From positions 1-64,000 of the forward strand of contig NZ_NQJF01000005.1 of NCBI RefSeq assembly GCF_002245495.1: a stretch of DNA of 64,000 nt, given 5' to 3'. Positions 6,552 to 16,858 of the stretch are shown here, piece after piece. Position 1 is the stretch's first letter. Each line of letters starts with the position of its first letter. Source of the DNA: Oceanimonas baumannii (GTDB taxonomy: Bacteria; Pseudomonadota; Gammaproteobacteria; Enterobacterales; Aeromonadaceae). The notes beneath the pieces were generated by a model. The model made no database searches and was not told the DNA's origin. It saw only the letters and a list, made by a program, of their open reading frames with translations. The translations under genes were made by a program, and so were the position numbers.

Positions 6552-7100
6552 TTACTCGCTGCGGGTCAGATCACCCCAGGCCGCTCTGAGGTAATCATAG
6601 GCAGAGAACAAGGTCAGGCCGGTGGCCACATACAGCAGCACATAGCTTATCCACACCATGTAAATGCTCTGCTGCCAGATAAGGCCGATCAGTGCCAGCA
6701 TCTGAATGGTGGTTTTCCATTTTCCAATCCAGCTTACCGCTACCCGCGAACGCTGGCCGATTTCGGCCATCCACTCCCGCAACGCCGAAATCATGATCTC
6801 CCGGCCAATCATAAACATGGCTGGAATGGTTACCAGCGCACTGCTGTAATCATCCACAATCAGCACCAGAGCGGCCGCCACCATGACCTTGTCGGCCACC
6901 GGATCAAGAAAAGCTCCGAAAGGTGTGCTTTGCTCCAGCCGGCGAGCCAGAAATCCATCCAGCCAGTCAGTGGCAGCAGCAAAAGCAAATACCGCTGCCG
7001 CCCAGAAATACCCCCATTCCACGGGCAGATAGAACAGCACGATGAATACGGGGATCAGCAGAATACGAAAGAACGTCAGAGAATTAGGGACATTTATCAT
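6552..7100 (-). CDS. pgsA: CDP-diacylglycerol-glycerol-3-phosphate 3-phosphatidyltransferase
   Basis: This inner-membrane enzyme makes phosphatidylglycerol phosphate, the first committed step of phosphatidylglycerol and cardiolipin synthesis. Its 182 residues match the E. coli enzyme in length. The CDP-alcohol phosphotransferase signature D-x2-D-G-x2-A-R-x8-G-x3-D-x3-D is complete: D45, D48, G49, A52, R53, G62, D66 and D70. Several hydrophobic helices surround the motif. It follows uvrC on the minus strand and precedes tRNA-Cys and tRNA-Leu, the conserved enterobacterial order. Confidence 0.96.
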   Translation of the reverse strand: MINVPNSLTFFRILLIPVFIVLFYLPVEWGYFWAAAVFAFAAATDWLDGFLARRLEQSTPFGAFLDPVADKVMVAAALVLIVDDYSSALVTIPAMFMIGREIMISALREWMAEIGQRSRVAVSWIGKWKTTIQMLALIGLIWQQSIYMVWISYVLLYVATGLTLFSAYDYLRAAWGDLTRSE

Positions 7101-7148
7101 TGTTATTCAAACCAAAAGACGATGCAGCTACATGGTGCATGATGAGAC

Positions 7149-8978
7149 TCAGTGATGCAACGCATCGTGTATCTTTTCTGCCAGGGCACGGCTGATGCCG
7201 GGCACCTTGGCCAGCTCTTCCACGCTGGCCCGCTTCACCTCCTGCAGCCCCCCCAGGTATTTCAGCAGTGCCTGCCGCCGCCTGGCTCCAATGCCGGGAA
7301 TGGCTTCCAGGCTGCTGGTAACCCTTGCCTTGCCCCGCTGGGCCCGGTGTCCGGTAATGGCAAAACGGTGGGATTCATCGCGGATATGCTGAATAAGATG
7401 CAGAGCCGGCAAATCGGCAGGCAGGTGCCGTTCTTCATGGCTGTGCCCCATGATCAATGTTTCCAGCCCGGGTTTGCGGCTTACTCCCTTGGCCACACCC
7501 ACCAGGAACGGCTGTTTCGGGCTGTCGGCAAGCGCCTCACTGAGCACCGCCTCGGCCTTGCTCAGCTGGCCCAGGCCGCCGTCAATAAACAGCACATCGG
7601 GAAGGGTATCGGGATCCGCCCCGTCAAAGCGTTTATACAGGGCCTGCTCCATCGCCGCGTAGTCATCACCTGGCGTAATACCACTGATGTTAAAACGGCG
7701 ATAATCGCTCTTGCGGGGGCCGTCCTGATCAAACACCACACAGGAGGCTACGGTTTTCTCCCCCATGGTATGGGAGATATCAAAGCACTCCATGCGGGTA
7801 ATGTCCGGTAACGACAGCACTTCCTGCAGTTGTGCCAGCCGCTGGCGCTGAGTGCTGCGGTGGGCCAGCCGGCTGGCCAGAGCGGTTTCGGCATTGGTGC
7901 AGGCCAGTTTGACAAACCGGGCCCGCTCGCTGCGCACAGCACTTCGCAGCCGTACTCTGCGGCCATAGTGCTGGCTCAAGGTCTCACCCAACACGGCTTC
8001 ATCCGGCAGGGTACGATCCAGCAGCACTTCCGACGGTGCTTCCCGGCCATTAATACCGGAAAGATAAAACTGCAGCACAAAGCTTTGCAGAATTTCTTCG
8101 GCATCGGTGTCGGGAGCCATGCGCGGAAAGTAACTACGCCCGCCCAGCACCTTACCCTGACGGATAAACAGCACCTGCACGCAAGCCTGGCTGCGCTCCA
8201 CCGCCAGGCCAATCACATCGAGGTCGTCGAGCACATTGCCACTGACAAACTGCTGCTCCTGTACCCGCCGCAAGGCCTGCAACTGATCCCGGAACCGGGC
8301 CGCGTCTTCAAAACGCAACTCTCCGCTGGCCTGCTCCATGCTGTCGGCCAGATCGGTCAGTACCTGTTGATTCTTGCCTTGCAGAAACAACCTGGCCAGC
8401 TGCACCTGATGCGCATATTCCTCATCACTGACCAGTCCTGGCACGCAAGGGCCGGCACAGCGTTTGAGCTGATACAGCAGACAGGGACGACTGCGGTTGG
8501 CATAGACACTGTCTTCGCACTGACGCACCGGAAACAGCTTTTGCATCAGGTGCAGGCTTTCCCGCACGGCAGCCCCGTTGGGATAAGGACCAAAATATTC
8601 CCCCCGTTTTTTACGCACCCCGCGATGAAGACTGATACGCGGATGCGAATGTTCGGAGATCAGGATATAAGGGTAAGACTTGTCATCCCGCAGCAGCACA
8701 TTGTATTTAGGCAAGTGCTGTTTAATCAGGTTGTGCTCAAGGATCAGCGCTTCGGTTTCAGTGTGGGTGACTGTCACCTGTACATCATGGATCTGGCGCA
8801 CCAGGGCCCGGGTTTTTTCGCCGCTGACATGTGTACGAAAATAGGAAGACAACCGTTTCTTCAGGTTTTTGGCCTTGCCCACATAAATGACTTCCTGCCC
8901 GGCGTCATACATCATGTAAACACCGGGCTGTTCGGTCACCACCTTAAGAAAGGCTTTGGCATCGAAGTGCTCGCTCAT
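7149..8978 (-). CDS. uvrC: UvrABC excinuclease subunit C
   Basis: This nuclease of nucleotide excision repair makes both incisions around a lesion held by UvrB. Its 609 residues (E. coli: 610) show the GIY-YIG nuclease at the N-terminus ([20 protein letters not shown], about residues 19-38), the Cys-rich linker, a UVR domain that contacts UvrB (about 200-240), the RNase H-like endonuclease half with [10 protein letters not shown], and a terminal helix-hairpin-helix pair ([13 protein letters not shown] and [12 protein letters not shown]). It starts 4 bp after the uvrY stop, so the two are cotranscribed as in E. coli. Confidence 0.97.
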   Translation of the reverse strand: MSEHFDAKAFLKVVTEQPGVYMMYDAGQEVIYVGKAKNLKKRLSSYFRTHVSGEKTRALVRQIHDVQVTVTHTETEALILEHNLIKQHLPKYNVLLRDDKSYPYILISEHSHPRISLHRGVRKKRGEYFGPYPNGAAVRESLHLMQKLFPVRQCEDSVYANRSRPCLLYQLKRCAGPCVPGLVSDEEYAHQVQLARLFLQGKNQQVLTDLADSMEQASGELRFEDAARFRDQLQALRRVQEQQFVSGNVLDDLDVIGLAVERSQACVQVLFIRQGKVLGGRSYFPRMAPDTDAEEILQSFVLQFYLSGINGREAPSEVLLDRTLPDEAVLGETLSQHYGRRVRLRSAVRSERARFVKLACTNAETALASRLAHRSTQRQRLAQLQEVLSLPDITRMECFDISHTMGEKTVASCVVFDQDGPRKSDYRRFNISGITPGDDYAAMEQALYKRFDGADPDTLPDVLFIDGGLGQLSKAEAVLSEALADSPKQPFLVGVAKGVSRKPGLETLIMGHSHEERHLPADLPALHLIQHIRDESHRFAITGHRAQRGKARVTSSLEAIPGIGARRRQALLKYLGGLQEVKRASVEELAKVPGISRALAEKIHDALHH

Positions 8979-8982
8979 GGGC

Positions 8983-9624
8983 CTAAATTTTCTCGGCGTC
9001 GAGCATACCGTAGCGAATGGCCAGATGGGTCAGCTCCACATCACCGTTGATGTTGAGCTTGCTGAACAGCCGGTAACGATAGCTGTTCACGGTTTTCGGG
9101 CTGAGGTTAAGCTGCTCGGAAATATCGGTTACCCGCTGTCCCCGCGTGATCATCAACATAATCTGCAGCTCCCGCTCCGACAGCTCCTTGAACGGGTTTT
9201 CCTCATTGGAAAACTGGCTCAGGGCCATGCGCTGGGCTATTTCCGGTGACAGATAACGCTGACCGCTGTTCACCAGCCGGATGGCGTTAATCATTTCTTC
9301 CGGCCCGGCTCCCTTGGTCAGATACCCGGCAGCACCGGCCTGCATCACCTTGGTAGGGAACGGATTTTCTGTGTGAATGGTAAGGACGATGATTTTCACA
9401 TCCGGGTTAAAACGCAAAATCTTGCGGGTAGCCTCAAGGCCACCGATACCCGGCATGTTCATGTCCATCAAGATCACGTCAGGATGATGCTCACGACACC
9501 ACTGGACGGCTTCTTCACCGCTTTTGGCCTCGCCAGTCACCTTCATTCCCTTGACGTCTTCTAAAATGCGTCGGATCCCTGTGCGCACTAACTCATGGTC
9601 ATCAACCAGGAATACGTTTATCAA
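8983..9624 (-). CDS. uvrY: BarA-UvrY (GacA/VarA/SirA) family response regulator
   Basis: This 213-residue response regulator of the NarL/FixJ class controls the Csr small RNAs, and through them carbon storage, motility and biofilm, in gammaproteobacteria. The receiver domain (about residues 1-120) has the acidic pair D8-D9, the phosphoacceptor D54 in LMDMNMPG, T82 region LTIH and K104 in TKGAG. The LuxR-type HTH (about 145-205) contains [15 protein letters not shown] and [13 protein letters not shown]. It lies directly upstream of uvrC. The cognate sensor BarA is not in the window. Confidence 0.95.
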   Translation of the reverse strand: MINVFLVDDHELVRTGIRRILEDVKGMKVTGEAKSGEEAVQWCREHHPDVILMDMNMPGIGGLEATRKILRFNPDVKIIVLTIHTENPFPTKVMQAGAAGYLTKGAGPEEMINAIRLVNSGQRYLSPEIAQRMALSQFSNEENPFKELSERELQIMLMITRGQRVTDISEQLNLSPKTVNSYRYRLFSKLNINGDVELTHLAIRYGMLDAEKI

Positions 9625-9793
9625 AGTTGTTCTCCGACTACTATGCCCTGCTTAGCATATATCACTTACCCATGCTTCGCATCATAACGAAAAACGCAGG
9701 CGTTCGCCTGCTGTAAATAATCTTAGTATCAAATCGGTAAAGACTTGGCAACTCGAAGACTGCATGAACCCATAAATTGTGAAGGCTGCCAAA

Positions 9794-9827
9794 AAGTAAA
9801 ACAGACGCCGCAGCGTCTGTTTTACTT
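9794..9827 (-). terminator. intrinsic terminator of ppiD
   Basis: A perfect 15-bp stem, AAGTAAAACAGACGC (9794-9808) with 9813-9827, loop CGCA, followed on the minus strand by the T-run of ACTTTTTGG. It ends ppiD transcription before uvrY. Confidence 0.9.
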
Positions 9828-9844
9828 AACGTGTTTTTAGCGAA

Positions 9845-11743
9845 TCAGAAAAAACTGTCTTCTTCGCTGTCGACCTGCCGGTACTCAATGTCGGCAGTCG
9901 CCTTCAGCGCACTGATCAGGCTCTGGAAATCCCGCTGGCCCTGTACCCTGCCCTGCCCCTGGCGCACCAGTGCTGCCTGCTCAGACGGCTCTGCCGGGGT
10001 GTTCACCGCATTCAGTTTCAACACGGCAATATCCCCGCCCATCAAGGTGACGGTCTGCAGGCTGGGCTGCTCTGACGGTACCGGCATGGCGAACAAAGCA
10101 TTCAGTAATGCCGGATCCTGTGCACTTTCCCGGGTAACATCGGCAAGTTCCGTCTTATCCAGCTCACGCTCGCTCAGCCAGGCTTCGGCATTGCCGTCAC
10201 GCCAGGCCTGTTCGAGTGCGTCAGCTGCCTGCTGTGCCTGTTCGGCCGCCTTGTCTTTGCGTGCCAGCTCAAGGGCCTGGGTTTTGACTTCGTCGAAATC
10301 ACGCACCGCCGCCGGACGATAGTCCAGCACACGAATAACTGCAGCCTGATTATCACCCAGTTCAATAATGTCCGAGTTCATAGCCTGCTCACGCAGCTCG
10401 GGCGAAAATGCCTTGCTGATCACCCGGGTGTCGCTCAGTTCCTGGGGAAATTCACCCGCAGAGACGAAATCGGTAGACTGTACGGTCAGTTCCAGATCAT
10501 CGGCAGCCATGTCGAGTGAATCGGGAAATTCGAATGCCAGCTCTGCCAGTCGCTGCTCACGCTGATAAAAGTCGTCACCAGCCTGGTCTGCAGCCAGACG
10601 CTCGGCAATGCTGTCACGCACGTCGCTCAACGGCTTCACCTGGGCCTCGCGTACTTCCAGCAGCTTGATCAGATGCAGACCAAAGTCGCTTTCAACTACC
10701 TCGGATACATCACCAACATTGGCAAGAGCAAAAGCCGCCTTATCAAAAGCCGGATCCAGCGTGCCCGCCTCCATCCAGTCCAGCTCGCCACCCTTCTCAC
10801 CGGTAAAGGCATCGTCAGATTCGCTGGCTGCCAGCTCGGCAAACTCTTCACCGGCGTTCAGCCGCTCCAGAATAGCCTGAATCTTCTGCTCGGCATCGCC
10901 GTCCTTGTTCACCATAATGTGAGCCACACGACGCTGTTCAGGCTGCGTGTAGCTGGCCTGATTGGCGGCGTAAAAGTCCTCAATGGCCAGCTCGTCAATG
11001 TCCTGTGCAGAAACAGTATTCGCATCCAGCAGCACATAATTCAGCTTCACCTGCTCAGGACGCTGGAACTGTTCGGGATGAGCTTCATACCAGGCTTTGG
11101 CCTCGTCATCCGTCACTTCAGCTCCGGACTCAAACTCAGCCAGCGGCAGACGAACCAGGGTTGCACTGCGCTGTTGATGAGTCAGACGGTCCAGCAGGCC
11201 GGCTTCGTTTTGCAGGGAAAAGGCAGAGCCGACAATGGCATTCAGCAGCATCTGACGGTTCAGATCCTGACGAATACTGTCACGCAGTTGCTCCGGAGTC
11301 AGATTGTTACGCCCCAGCAGCTGCAGGTACCGGTCATTATCGAACTTGCCGTCAGTCTGAAACTCCGGCAGTGCACGAATCGCCTGGCGGACCTGCTCGT
11401 CACTGGCACGCAGTCCCAGCTCGGCAATTTTCTGGTCGATCAGGCTCTGCTCGATCATCTGCTCCAGCACAGAGCGGCGAATTTGCGCCACGTAGGTGGG
11501 ATCCGCCAGCAGCTGGCTGAACTGCTCGCCCAGCTGACTTTGCAGGCGGTCACGCTCATTACGATAGGCATTTTCCAGCGCCTGGGCCGAGATTTCCTCG
11601 TCATTGACCACCGCAGCCACTTGTTTGGCCGGCTGGGTGACGTAGCTGCCAACACCGGCCAGCGCAAAGGACAAGATAATCGCACCCAGAATAATCTTGG
11701 AGGTAGTGCCCTGGGCACCTTCTCTCAGTTTGTCAAAAAACAT
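9845..11743 (-). CDS. ppiD: periplasmic folding chaperone PpiD
   Basis: This membrane-anchored chaperone helps newly exported proteins at the Sec translocon. The 632 residues comprise a short cytoplasmic N-terminus, one TM helix at about residues 16-36 (IILGAIILSFALAGVGSYV), a SurA_N-like region, and a parvulin-type PpiC domain at about 225-360 (RRVAHIMVNKDGDAEQKI, then VSEVVESDFGLHLIKLLEV). The parvulin domain of PpiD is usually inactive as a prolyl isomerase. It lies downstream of hupB on the same strand, the conserved hupB-ppiD order. Confidence 0.95.
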   Translation of the reverse strand: MFFDKLREGAQGTTSKIILGAIILSFALAGVGSYVTQPAKQVAAVVNDEEISAQALENAYRNERDRLQSQLGEQFSQLLADPTYVAQIRRSVLEQMIEQSLIDQKIAELGLRASDEQVRQAIRALPEFQTDGKFDNDRYLQLLGRNNLTPEQLRDSIRQDLNRQMLLNAIVGSAFSLQNEAGLLDRLTHQQRSATLVRLPLAEFESGAEVTDDEAKAWYEAHPEQFQRPEQVKLNYVLLDANTVSAQDIDELAIEDFYAANQASYTQPEQRRVAHIMVNKDGDAEQKIQAILERLNAGEEFAELAASESDDAFTGEKGGELDWMEAGTLDPAFDKAAFALANVGDVSEVVESDFGLHLIKLLEVREAQVKPLSDVRDSIAERLAADQAGDDFYQREQRLAELAFEFPDSLDMAADDLELTVQSTDFVSAGEFPQELSDTRVISKAFSPELREQAMNSDIIELGDNQAAVIRVLDYRPAAVRDFDEVKTQALELARKDKAAEQAQQAADALEQAWRDGNAEAWLSERELDKTELADVTRESAQDPALLNALFAMPVPSEQPSLQTVTLMGGDIAVLKLNAVNTPAEPSEQAALVRQGQGRVQGQRDFQSLISALKATADIEYRQVDSEEDSFF

Positions 11744-11782
11744 ATGTTGCTATTGCTCCCGATGGCGGTATGCCGCCTGTAC

Positions 11783-11812
11783 CGAAAAAAAAGCGCACCA
11801 CCGGATGCGCCT
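11783..11812 (-). terminator. intrinsic terminator after hupB
   Basis: On the minus strand GCGCA and TGCGC pair around TCCGGTGG and are followed by eight T residues (11792-11785). It separates hupB from ppiD. Confidence 0.85.
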
Positions 11813-11856
11813 TGTTCGGAGTCAGTGTCACCGGCAATCGTACCGGCGTGCTGATA

Positions 11857-12129
11857 TCAGTTTACGGCGTCTTTCAGAGCCTTGCCTGCCTTAAATGCCG
11901 GGGTTTTGGCAGCGGCAATCTGAATGGTAGCACCAGTTTGCGGGTTACGGCCGGTGCGGGCTGCACGCTCACGCACTTCAAAGGTACCAAAACCAACCAG
12001 AGAGACAGAATCACCGTCTTTCAGGGTTTCGGTGATCGCTTCCACGAATGCATCCAGTGCACGACCGGCAGATGCCTTGGTGATGTCGGCGCCGTCAGCG
12101 ATTCTGTCAATCAGTTGAGATTTATTCAC
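11857..12129 (-). CDS. hupB: DNA-binding protein HU-beta
   Basis: This 90-residue nucleoid protein bends DNA. The HU/IHF signature [21 protein letters not shown] lies at about residues 46-66 with the DNA-inserting Pro in RNPQTG. Two starts are possible: ATG at 12135 gives an MTV extension, but the AAGGGG ribosome-binding site is only 1 base from it and is 7 bases from the GTG at 12129. The GTG start gives a protein colinear with E. coli HupB (MNKSQLID), so it is chosen here. Position between lon and ppiD is the conserved one. Confidence 0.95.
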   Translation of the reverse strand: MNKSQLIDRIADGADITKASAGRALDAFVEAITETLKDGDSVSLVGFGTFEVRERAARTGRNPQTGATIQIAAAKTPAFKAGKALKDAVN

Positions 12130-12293
12130 GGTCATTCCCCTTCATTTTATATTTGGCGTTGGTCGGATGACACAACCCTGTTATTTGAATCTGGTGACAA
12201 GGCGTTATCCCGGCCCTGCCACCATAGCTTTCCAAGGCTACTGCGACTCTCGGCTACTGACAAGCCTCAAACCACAGACGGAAGCGAAAAACC

Positions 12294-14645
12294 TCAGGCA
12301 GACGCTACCGAAAAGCCTTCCGGCGGTTGTTCCAGCGCCAATTCCAGCACTTCATCCACCCAGCGCACCGGATGAATCTCCAGATCACCTTTCACGTTTT
12401 CCGGAATTTCTTCCAGATCCCGCTCATTTTCTGCAGGGATAACGACCCGCTTAATGCCACCACGATGCGCCGCCAGCAGTTTTTCTTTAAGACCACCAAT
12501 GGGCAGCACCTCACCGCGCAGCGTGATTTCACCGGTCATGGCGACATCAGCGCGCACCGGGTTGCCGGTCAGGCTGGACACCAGGGCGGTGCACATGGCA
12601 ATACCGGCACTAGGGCCATCCTTGGGCGTTGCTCCTTCAGGCACATGCACATGAATATCCCGCTTTTCATAAAAGTCGGCATTAATACGCCATTTTTCGG
12701 CGCGGGAGCGCACGACCGTCATCGCGGCCTGGATGGACTCCTGCATCACATCGCCCAGAGAGCCAGTGTAACTGAGCTTACCCTTGCCCGGTACGTTGGC
12801 CACTTCAATGGTCAGCAGATCACCGCCCACTTCGGTCCAGGCAAGTCCGGTAACCTGACCAATCTGGTTGCTTTCTTCTGCCTTGCCATAATCAAAGCGG
12901 ACCACACCCAGATATTTCTTCAGGTTATCACCGTTAATAACGACCTGTTGAATGTCTTTGTTAAGCAGAATTTCCTTCACCGCCTTACGGCACAGCTTGG
13001 AAATTTCCCGCTCAAGACTACGTACTCCGGCTTCCCGGGTGTAGTAACGGATAATGCCGATAATGGCGGAGTCTTCCACCACCAGCTCCGTGTCTTTCAG
13101 GCCGTTGCGGCTGATTTGTTTGGCCAGCAGATGACGCTTGGCAATATTCAGTTTTTCATCTTCGGTGTAACCGGACAACCGGATCACTTCCATCCGATCC
13201 AGCAGCGGACCCGGAATATGCATGGAGTTGGAGGTGGCCACAAACATCACATCGGAGAGATCGTAATCTACTTCCATATAGTGATCGTTAAAGCTGTGGT
13301 TCTGCTCCGGATCCAGTACTTCCAGCAGTGCCGAGGAAGGATCACCGCGCATGTCCGACGACATTTTGTCGATTTCATCCAGCAGGAATAACGGGTTACG
13401 TACTCCCACCTTGGCCATTTTCTGGATAAGCTTGCCAGGCATGGAGCCGATATAGGTTCGGCGGTGACCACGGATTTCCGCTTCGTCACGCACGCCGCCC
13501 AGCGCCATGCGTACATATTTACGACCGGTCGACTTGGCAATGGATTGGCCAAGTGAGGTTTTACCCACGCCGGGCGGTCCCACCAGGCACAGAATCGGCC
13601 CTTTAATCTTGTTGGTCCGGCTCTGCACCGCCAGATACTCGATAATGCGTTCCTTGACCTTTTCCAGGCCATAGTGATCGGCATTCAGCACTTCTTCGGC
13701 CTTGGCCAGATCCTTTTTCACCTTGGACTTTTTCTTCCAGGGTACCGAGATCATCCAGTCGATGTAGCCCCGTACCACGGTGGCTTCCGCCGACATCGGC
13801 GACATCATTTTCAGCTTGGCCAGTTCCGCTTCGGTCTTTTGCTTGGCCTCGTCGGTCATGCCCGCTTCATCAATCTTTTGCTGCAGGGCTTCAAACTCGT
13901 CAGGCACATCGTCCAGCTCGCCCAGCTCTTTCTGAATGGCTTTCATCTGCTCATTCAGATAGTACTCACGCTGGCTCTTTTCCATCTGCTTTTTCACGCG
14001 GGCACGAATACGGCGCTCCACCTGCAGCAGATCCATTTCCGATTCCATCATCGCCATCAGGAACTCAAGACGCTCACCGACACCGGCGATCTCCAGTACC
14101 TTTTGCTTGTCTTCCAGCTTCAGCGGCATATGGGCGGCCATGGTGTCCGCCAGACGAGCGGCGTCTTCAATGGCAGACAGCGAGGTTAAGACCTCGGGCG
14201 GGATTTTCTTGTTGAGCTTGATATAGCCTTCAAACTGGGTGATGGCAGAACGCACCAGGACTTCCTGTTCACGCTCATTCAGGGCTTCGGTAGCCAGATA
14301 TTGCGCCCCGGCCACAAAGTAGCCGTCCTCTTCACGCAAATCTTCCAGCTGAGCACGCTGGGCACCTTCCACCAGTACCTTAACGGTACCATCGGGCAGT
14401 TTCAGCATTTGCAGCACATTGGCCACAGTGCCGACCTGATAGACATCATCCGCACCCGGATCGTCGGTAGACGCATCTTTCTGGGCAATCAGCAGTACTT
14501 TCTTATCCTGCTCCATGGCCGCTTCCAGACAGCGAATGGATTTTTCCCGTCCCACGAACAGCGGGATCACCATATGGGGATAAACAACCACGTCACGGAG
14601 AGGCAGGACGGGAGTTTCGATGCGTTCGGAACGCTCTAGGGTCAT
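12294..14645 (-). CDS. lon: ATP-dependent protease La
   Basis: This soluble AAA+ protease degrades misfolded and regulatory proteins. Its 783 residues show the N-terminal substrate-binding LON domain ([19 protein letters not shown], residues 12-30), a coiled-coil middle, Walker A GPPGVGKT, Walker [11 protein letters not shown], and the C-terminal Ser-Lys protease with [11 protein letters not shown] and the Lys in [14 protein letters not shown]. The start is the ATG at 14645, preceded by AGAGGA and giving [10 protein letters not shown] as in E. coli; a longer frame from 14717 would run through the heat-shock promoter. Downstream of clpX, upstream of hupB, as in E. coli. Confidence 0.97.
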   Translation of the reverse strand: MTLERSERIETPVLPLRDVVVYPHMVIPLFVGREKSIRCLEAAMEQDKKVLLIAQKDASTDDPGADDVYQVGTVANVLQMLKLPDGTVKVLVEGAQRAQLEDLREEDGYFVAGAQYLATEALNEREQEVLVRSAITQFEGYIKLNKKIPPEVLTSLSAIEDAARLADTMAAHMPLKLEDKQKVLEIAGVGERLEFLMAMMESEMDLLQVERRIRARVKKQMEKSQREYYLNEQMKAIQKELGELDDVPDEFEALQQKIDEAGMTDEAKQKTEAELAKLKMMSPMSAEATVVRGYIDWMISVPWKKKSKVKKDLAKAEEVLNADHYGLEKVKERIIEYLAVQSRTNKIKGPILCLVGPPGVGKTSLGQSIAKSTGRKYVRMALGGVRDEAEIRGHRRTYIGSMPGKLIQKMAKVGVRNPLFLLDEIDKMSSDMRGDPSSALLEVLDPEQNHSFNDHYMEVDYDLSDVMFVATSNSMHIPGPLLDRMEVIRLSGYTEDEKLNIAKRHLLAKQISRNGLKDTELVVEDSAIIGIIRYYTREAGVRSLEREISKLCRKAVKEILLNKDIQQVVINGDNLKKYLGVVRFDYGKAEESNQIGQVTGLAWTEVGGDLLTIEVANVPGKGKLSYTGSLGDVMQESIQAAMTVVRSRAEKWRINADFYEKRDIHVHVPEGATPKDGPSAGIAMCTALVSSLTGNPVRADVAMTGEITLRGEVLPIGGLKEKLLAAHRGGIKRVVIPAENERDLEEIPENVKGDLEIHPVRWVDEVLELALEQPPEGFSVASA

Positions 14646-14689
14646 AATGTCCTCTCGGCTTGAATGCAAAGTATTAGCGCTTGGGTGAG

Positions 14690-14718
14690 TATATGGGGGC
14701 GGGATCTCAAGATTCAAT
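14690..14718 (-). promoter_or_regulatory. sigma-32 heat-shock promoter of lon
   Basis: Read on the minus strand, TTGAAT (14717-14712) is followed 13-14 bases later by CCCCCATATA (14699-14690), matching the heat-shock consensus CTTGAA-N13-14-CCCATNT. The -10 half is the same CCCCATATAC as in my recollection of the E. coli lon promoter. The lon ATG lies 45 bases downstream. Confidence 0.75.
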
Positions 14719-14740
14719 CACTACGGCGGCAAAAACGAAA

Positions 14741-14761
14741 AAAGGGGCAAAAAGCCCCTTT
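14741..14761 (-). terminator. intrinsic terminator after clpX
   Basis: AAAGGGGC (14741-14748) pairs with GCCCCTTT (14754-14761) around five A residues; on the minus strand it is followed by TTTTTTCG. It separates clpX from lon. Confidence 0.9.
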
Positions 14762-14782
14762 TTCAGCTCAAAAAAGCCGCAT

Positions 14783-16063
14783 TCAGTCGCCGGATGCTAC
14801 CTGAGTTTCCCCTTTCTCATAAATAAGAATGGGGTCAGACTCACCCTTGATCACGGTTTCATCGATCACCACCTTGCTGACTTCCTCCATCGAAGGCAGG
14901 TCGTACATGGTATCGAGCAGCACGGCTTCCACGATGGAACGCAGGCCCCGGGCGCCGGTCTTGCGCTCCATCGCCTTGCGGGCAATGGCACGCAGAGCGT
15001 CATCACGGAATTCCAGCTCAACTTCTTCCAGCGAGAACAGCGCCGCATACTGCTTGGTGAGGGCGTTCTTGGGCTCCGACAAAATTTGTACCAGGGCATC
15101 TTCATCGAGCTCGGTCAGAGTAGCCACCACCGGCAGACGACCGATAAATTCCGGAATAAGACCATATTTGACCAGATCTTCCGGCTCTACCCGGGTGAAA
15201 ATGTCGCTCAGCGATGCTTTTTGATCCCGGGCTTTCACATCGGCACCAAAGCCGATGCCAGTGCCGTGATCCATACGCTGTTCAATCACTTTATCGAGCC
15301 CGGCAAAGGCCCCGCCACAGACAAACAGGATTTTAGAGGTATCTACCTGCAGAAACTCCTGCTGCGGATGCTTGCGCCCGCCCTGGGGCGGTACCGAGGC
15401 CACCGTACCCTCAATGAGTTTGAGCAGTGCCTGCTGCACACCTTCACCTGACACGTCCCGGGTAATGGACGGGTTGTCGGACTTGCGGGAGATTTTGTCG
15501 ATTTCATCGATGTAAACAATGCCACGCTGAGCCTTATCAACATCGTAATCGCACTTCTGCAGCAACTTCTGAATGATGTTCTCAACATCTTCCCCGACAT
15601 AACCGGCTTCGGTCAGAGTGGTCGCATCGGCCATGGTAAAGGGCACATCCAGCAGCCGGGCCAGGGTTTCAGCCAGCAGGGTCTTGCCCGAGCCGGTAGG
15701 ACCAATCAGCAGAATATTGGACTTGCCAAGTTCAACACCATCGGCACTGGTGGCATTGCGCAACCGTTTATAGTGGTTGTATACCGCCACCGCCAGTACT
15801 TTTTTAGCGTGGTCCTGACCGATGACATAATCGTCCAGATGAGCGCGGATTTCGTGAGGCGTAGGCAGGGCATCACCTTCACGCTTGGGTGAAATATCCT
15901 TGATCTCTTCCCGAATGATGTCTTCACACAACTCGACACATTCGTCACAAATATAGACGGAAGGGCCGGCGATCAGCTTGCGCACTTCATGTTGGCTTTT
16001 ACCGCAAAAGGAACAGTACAGCAATTTGCCGCCGTCCCCTTCGCCCTTGCGTTTGTCTGTCAT
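14783..16063 (-). CDS. clpX: ClpXP protease ATP-binding subunit ClpX
   Basis: This AAA+ unfoldase feeds tagged substrates to ClpP. The 426 residues show the N-terminal zinc-binding domain (CSFCGKSQ near residue 17 and CDECVELC near 39), Walker A GPTGSGKT, Walker [11 protein letters not shown], the sensor region [16 protein letters not shown], and the IGFGADVK loop that docks on ClpP. Length and architecture match E. coli ClpX. It follows clpP by 84 bp on the same strand. Confidence 0.97.
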   Translation of the reverse strand: MTDKRKGEGDGGKLLYCSFCGKSQHEVRKLIAGPSVYICDECVELCEDIIREEIKDISPKREGDALPTPHEIRAHLDDYVIGQDHAKKVLAVAVYNHYKRLRNATSADGVELGKSNILLIGPTGSGKTLLAETLARLLDVPFTMADATTLTEAGYVGEDVENIIQKLLQKCDYDVDKAQRGIVYIDEIDKISRKSDNPSITRDVSGEGVQQALLKLIEGTVASVPPQGGRKHPQQEFLQVDTSKILFVCGGAFAGLDKVIEQRMDHGTGIGFGADVKARDQKASLSDIFTRVEPEDLVKYGLIPEFIGRLPVVATLTELDEDALVQILSEPKNALTKQYAALFSLEEVELEFRDDALRAIARKAMERKTGARGLRSIVEAVLLDTMYDLPSMEEVSKVVIDETVIKGESDPILIYEKGETQVASGD

Positions 16064-16147
16064 TCAGTCACCTCGTGTGGATGCAGCGCAGGGTGTACCC
16101 TTACCGGGTGTCTACTGCACAGTGTACAGCACCCCGCTCTGCTTTGC

Positions 16148-16771
16148 TCAGTCACGCTTGAGAAACACCTCGTCAACCAGGCCATATTCTTTGGCCTGCT
16201 CTGCCGACATAAAGTTGTCACGGTCAGTATCACGCTCGATCACCGACAAGTCCTGACCCGTATGTTCGGCCAGCAACCGGTTGAGCTTTTCCTTGATATA
16301 CAGAATTTCCTTGGCGTGGATCTGAATGTCCGACGCCTGGCCCTGAAAGCCGCCCAGAGGCTGATGGATCATCACCCGGCTGTTGGGCAGGGCAAAACGC
16401 TTGCCCGGTGCACCACCGGCCAGCAGAAATGCCCCCATGGAGCAGGCCTGCCCCATGCATACCGTGCTCACATTTGGCTTGATAAACTGCATGGTGTCGT
16501 AGATAGACATGCCCGCAGTCACCGAACCACCCGGCGAGTTGATATAAAGGTGGATATCCTTTTCCGGATTTTCCGACTCCAGAAACAGCAGCTGCGCACA
16601 AATCAGGTTGGCCATGTGATCTTCCACCTGGCCGGTAAGGAAAATCACCCGCTCTTTCAGCAGTCGCGAGTAAATATCGTAGGAACGTTCGCCCTTGGCT
16701 GTCTGCTCCACCACCATGGGGATCAGGGCGGCCAGAGGGCCGTCCATCATCGGATTCTGGTTGTTCGACAT
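16148..16771 (-). CDS. clpP: ATP-dependent Clp protease proteolytic subunit
   Basis: This 207-residue serine peptidase forms the tetradecameric chamber of ClpXP and ClpAP. The catalytic Ser lies in [11 protein letters not shown], the His in [11 protein letters not shown] and the Asp in [10 protein letters not shown], so the triad is complete. The N-terminus [11 protein letters not shown] includes a short propeptide before the LIPMVVEQT segment. Its order tig-clpP-clpX-lon-hupB-ppiD is that of E. coli. Confidence 0.97.
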   Translation of the reverse strand: MSNNQNPMMDGPLAALIPMVVEQTAKGERSYDIYSRLLKERVIFLTGQVEDHMANLICAQLLFLESENPEKDIHLYINSPGGSVTAGMSIYDTMQFIKPNVSTVCMGQACSMGAFLLAGGAPGKRFALPNSRVMIHQPLGGFQGQASDIQIHAKEILYIKEKLNRLLAEHTGQDLSVIERDTDRDNFMSAEQAKEYGLVDEVFLKRD

Positions 16772-16792
16772 AAATTCTTGTCCCTAAAACAA

Positions 16793-16824
16793 AATGGCCC
16801 GAGTGCACTTACACTTGGGCCATT
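16793..16824 (-). terminator. hairpin after tig, also in the clpP leader
   Basis: AATGGCCCGAGTG (16793-16805) pairs with CACTTGGGCCATT (16812-16824), 13 bp with one wobble, followed on the minus strand by TTGTTTTAG. It can end tig transcription. A TATAAT (minus strand, 16828-16823) overlaps its first bases, and a TTGACT lies 19 bases upstream, so a clpP promoter may start inside the hairpin. Confidence 0.65.
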
Positions 16825-16858
16825 ATACGCAAGAGCTTGATGCTTAAGTCAAATGATC

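Noticed and set aside
12294-14717. Longer lon start at 14717
   Set aside because: The extra 24 codons cover the heat-shock promoter and leader; the ATG at 14645 has a ribosome-binding site and the family N-terminus.
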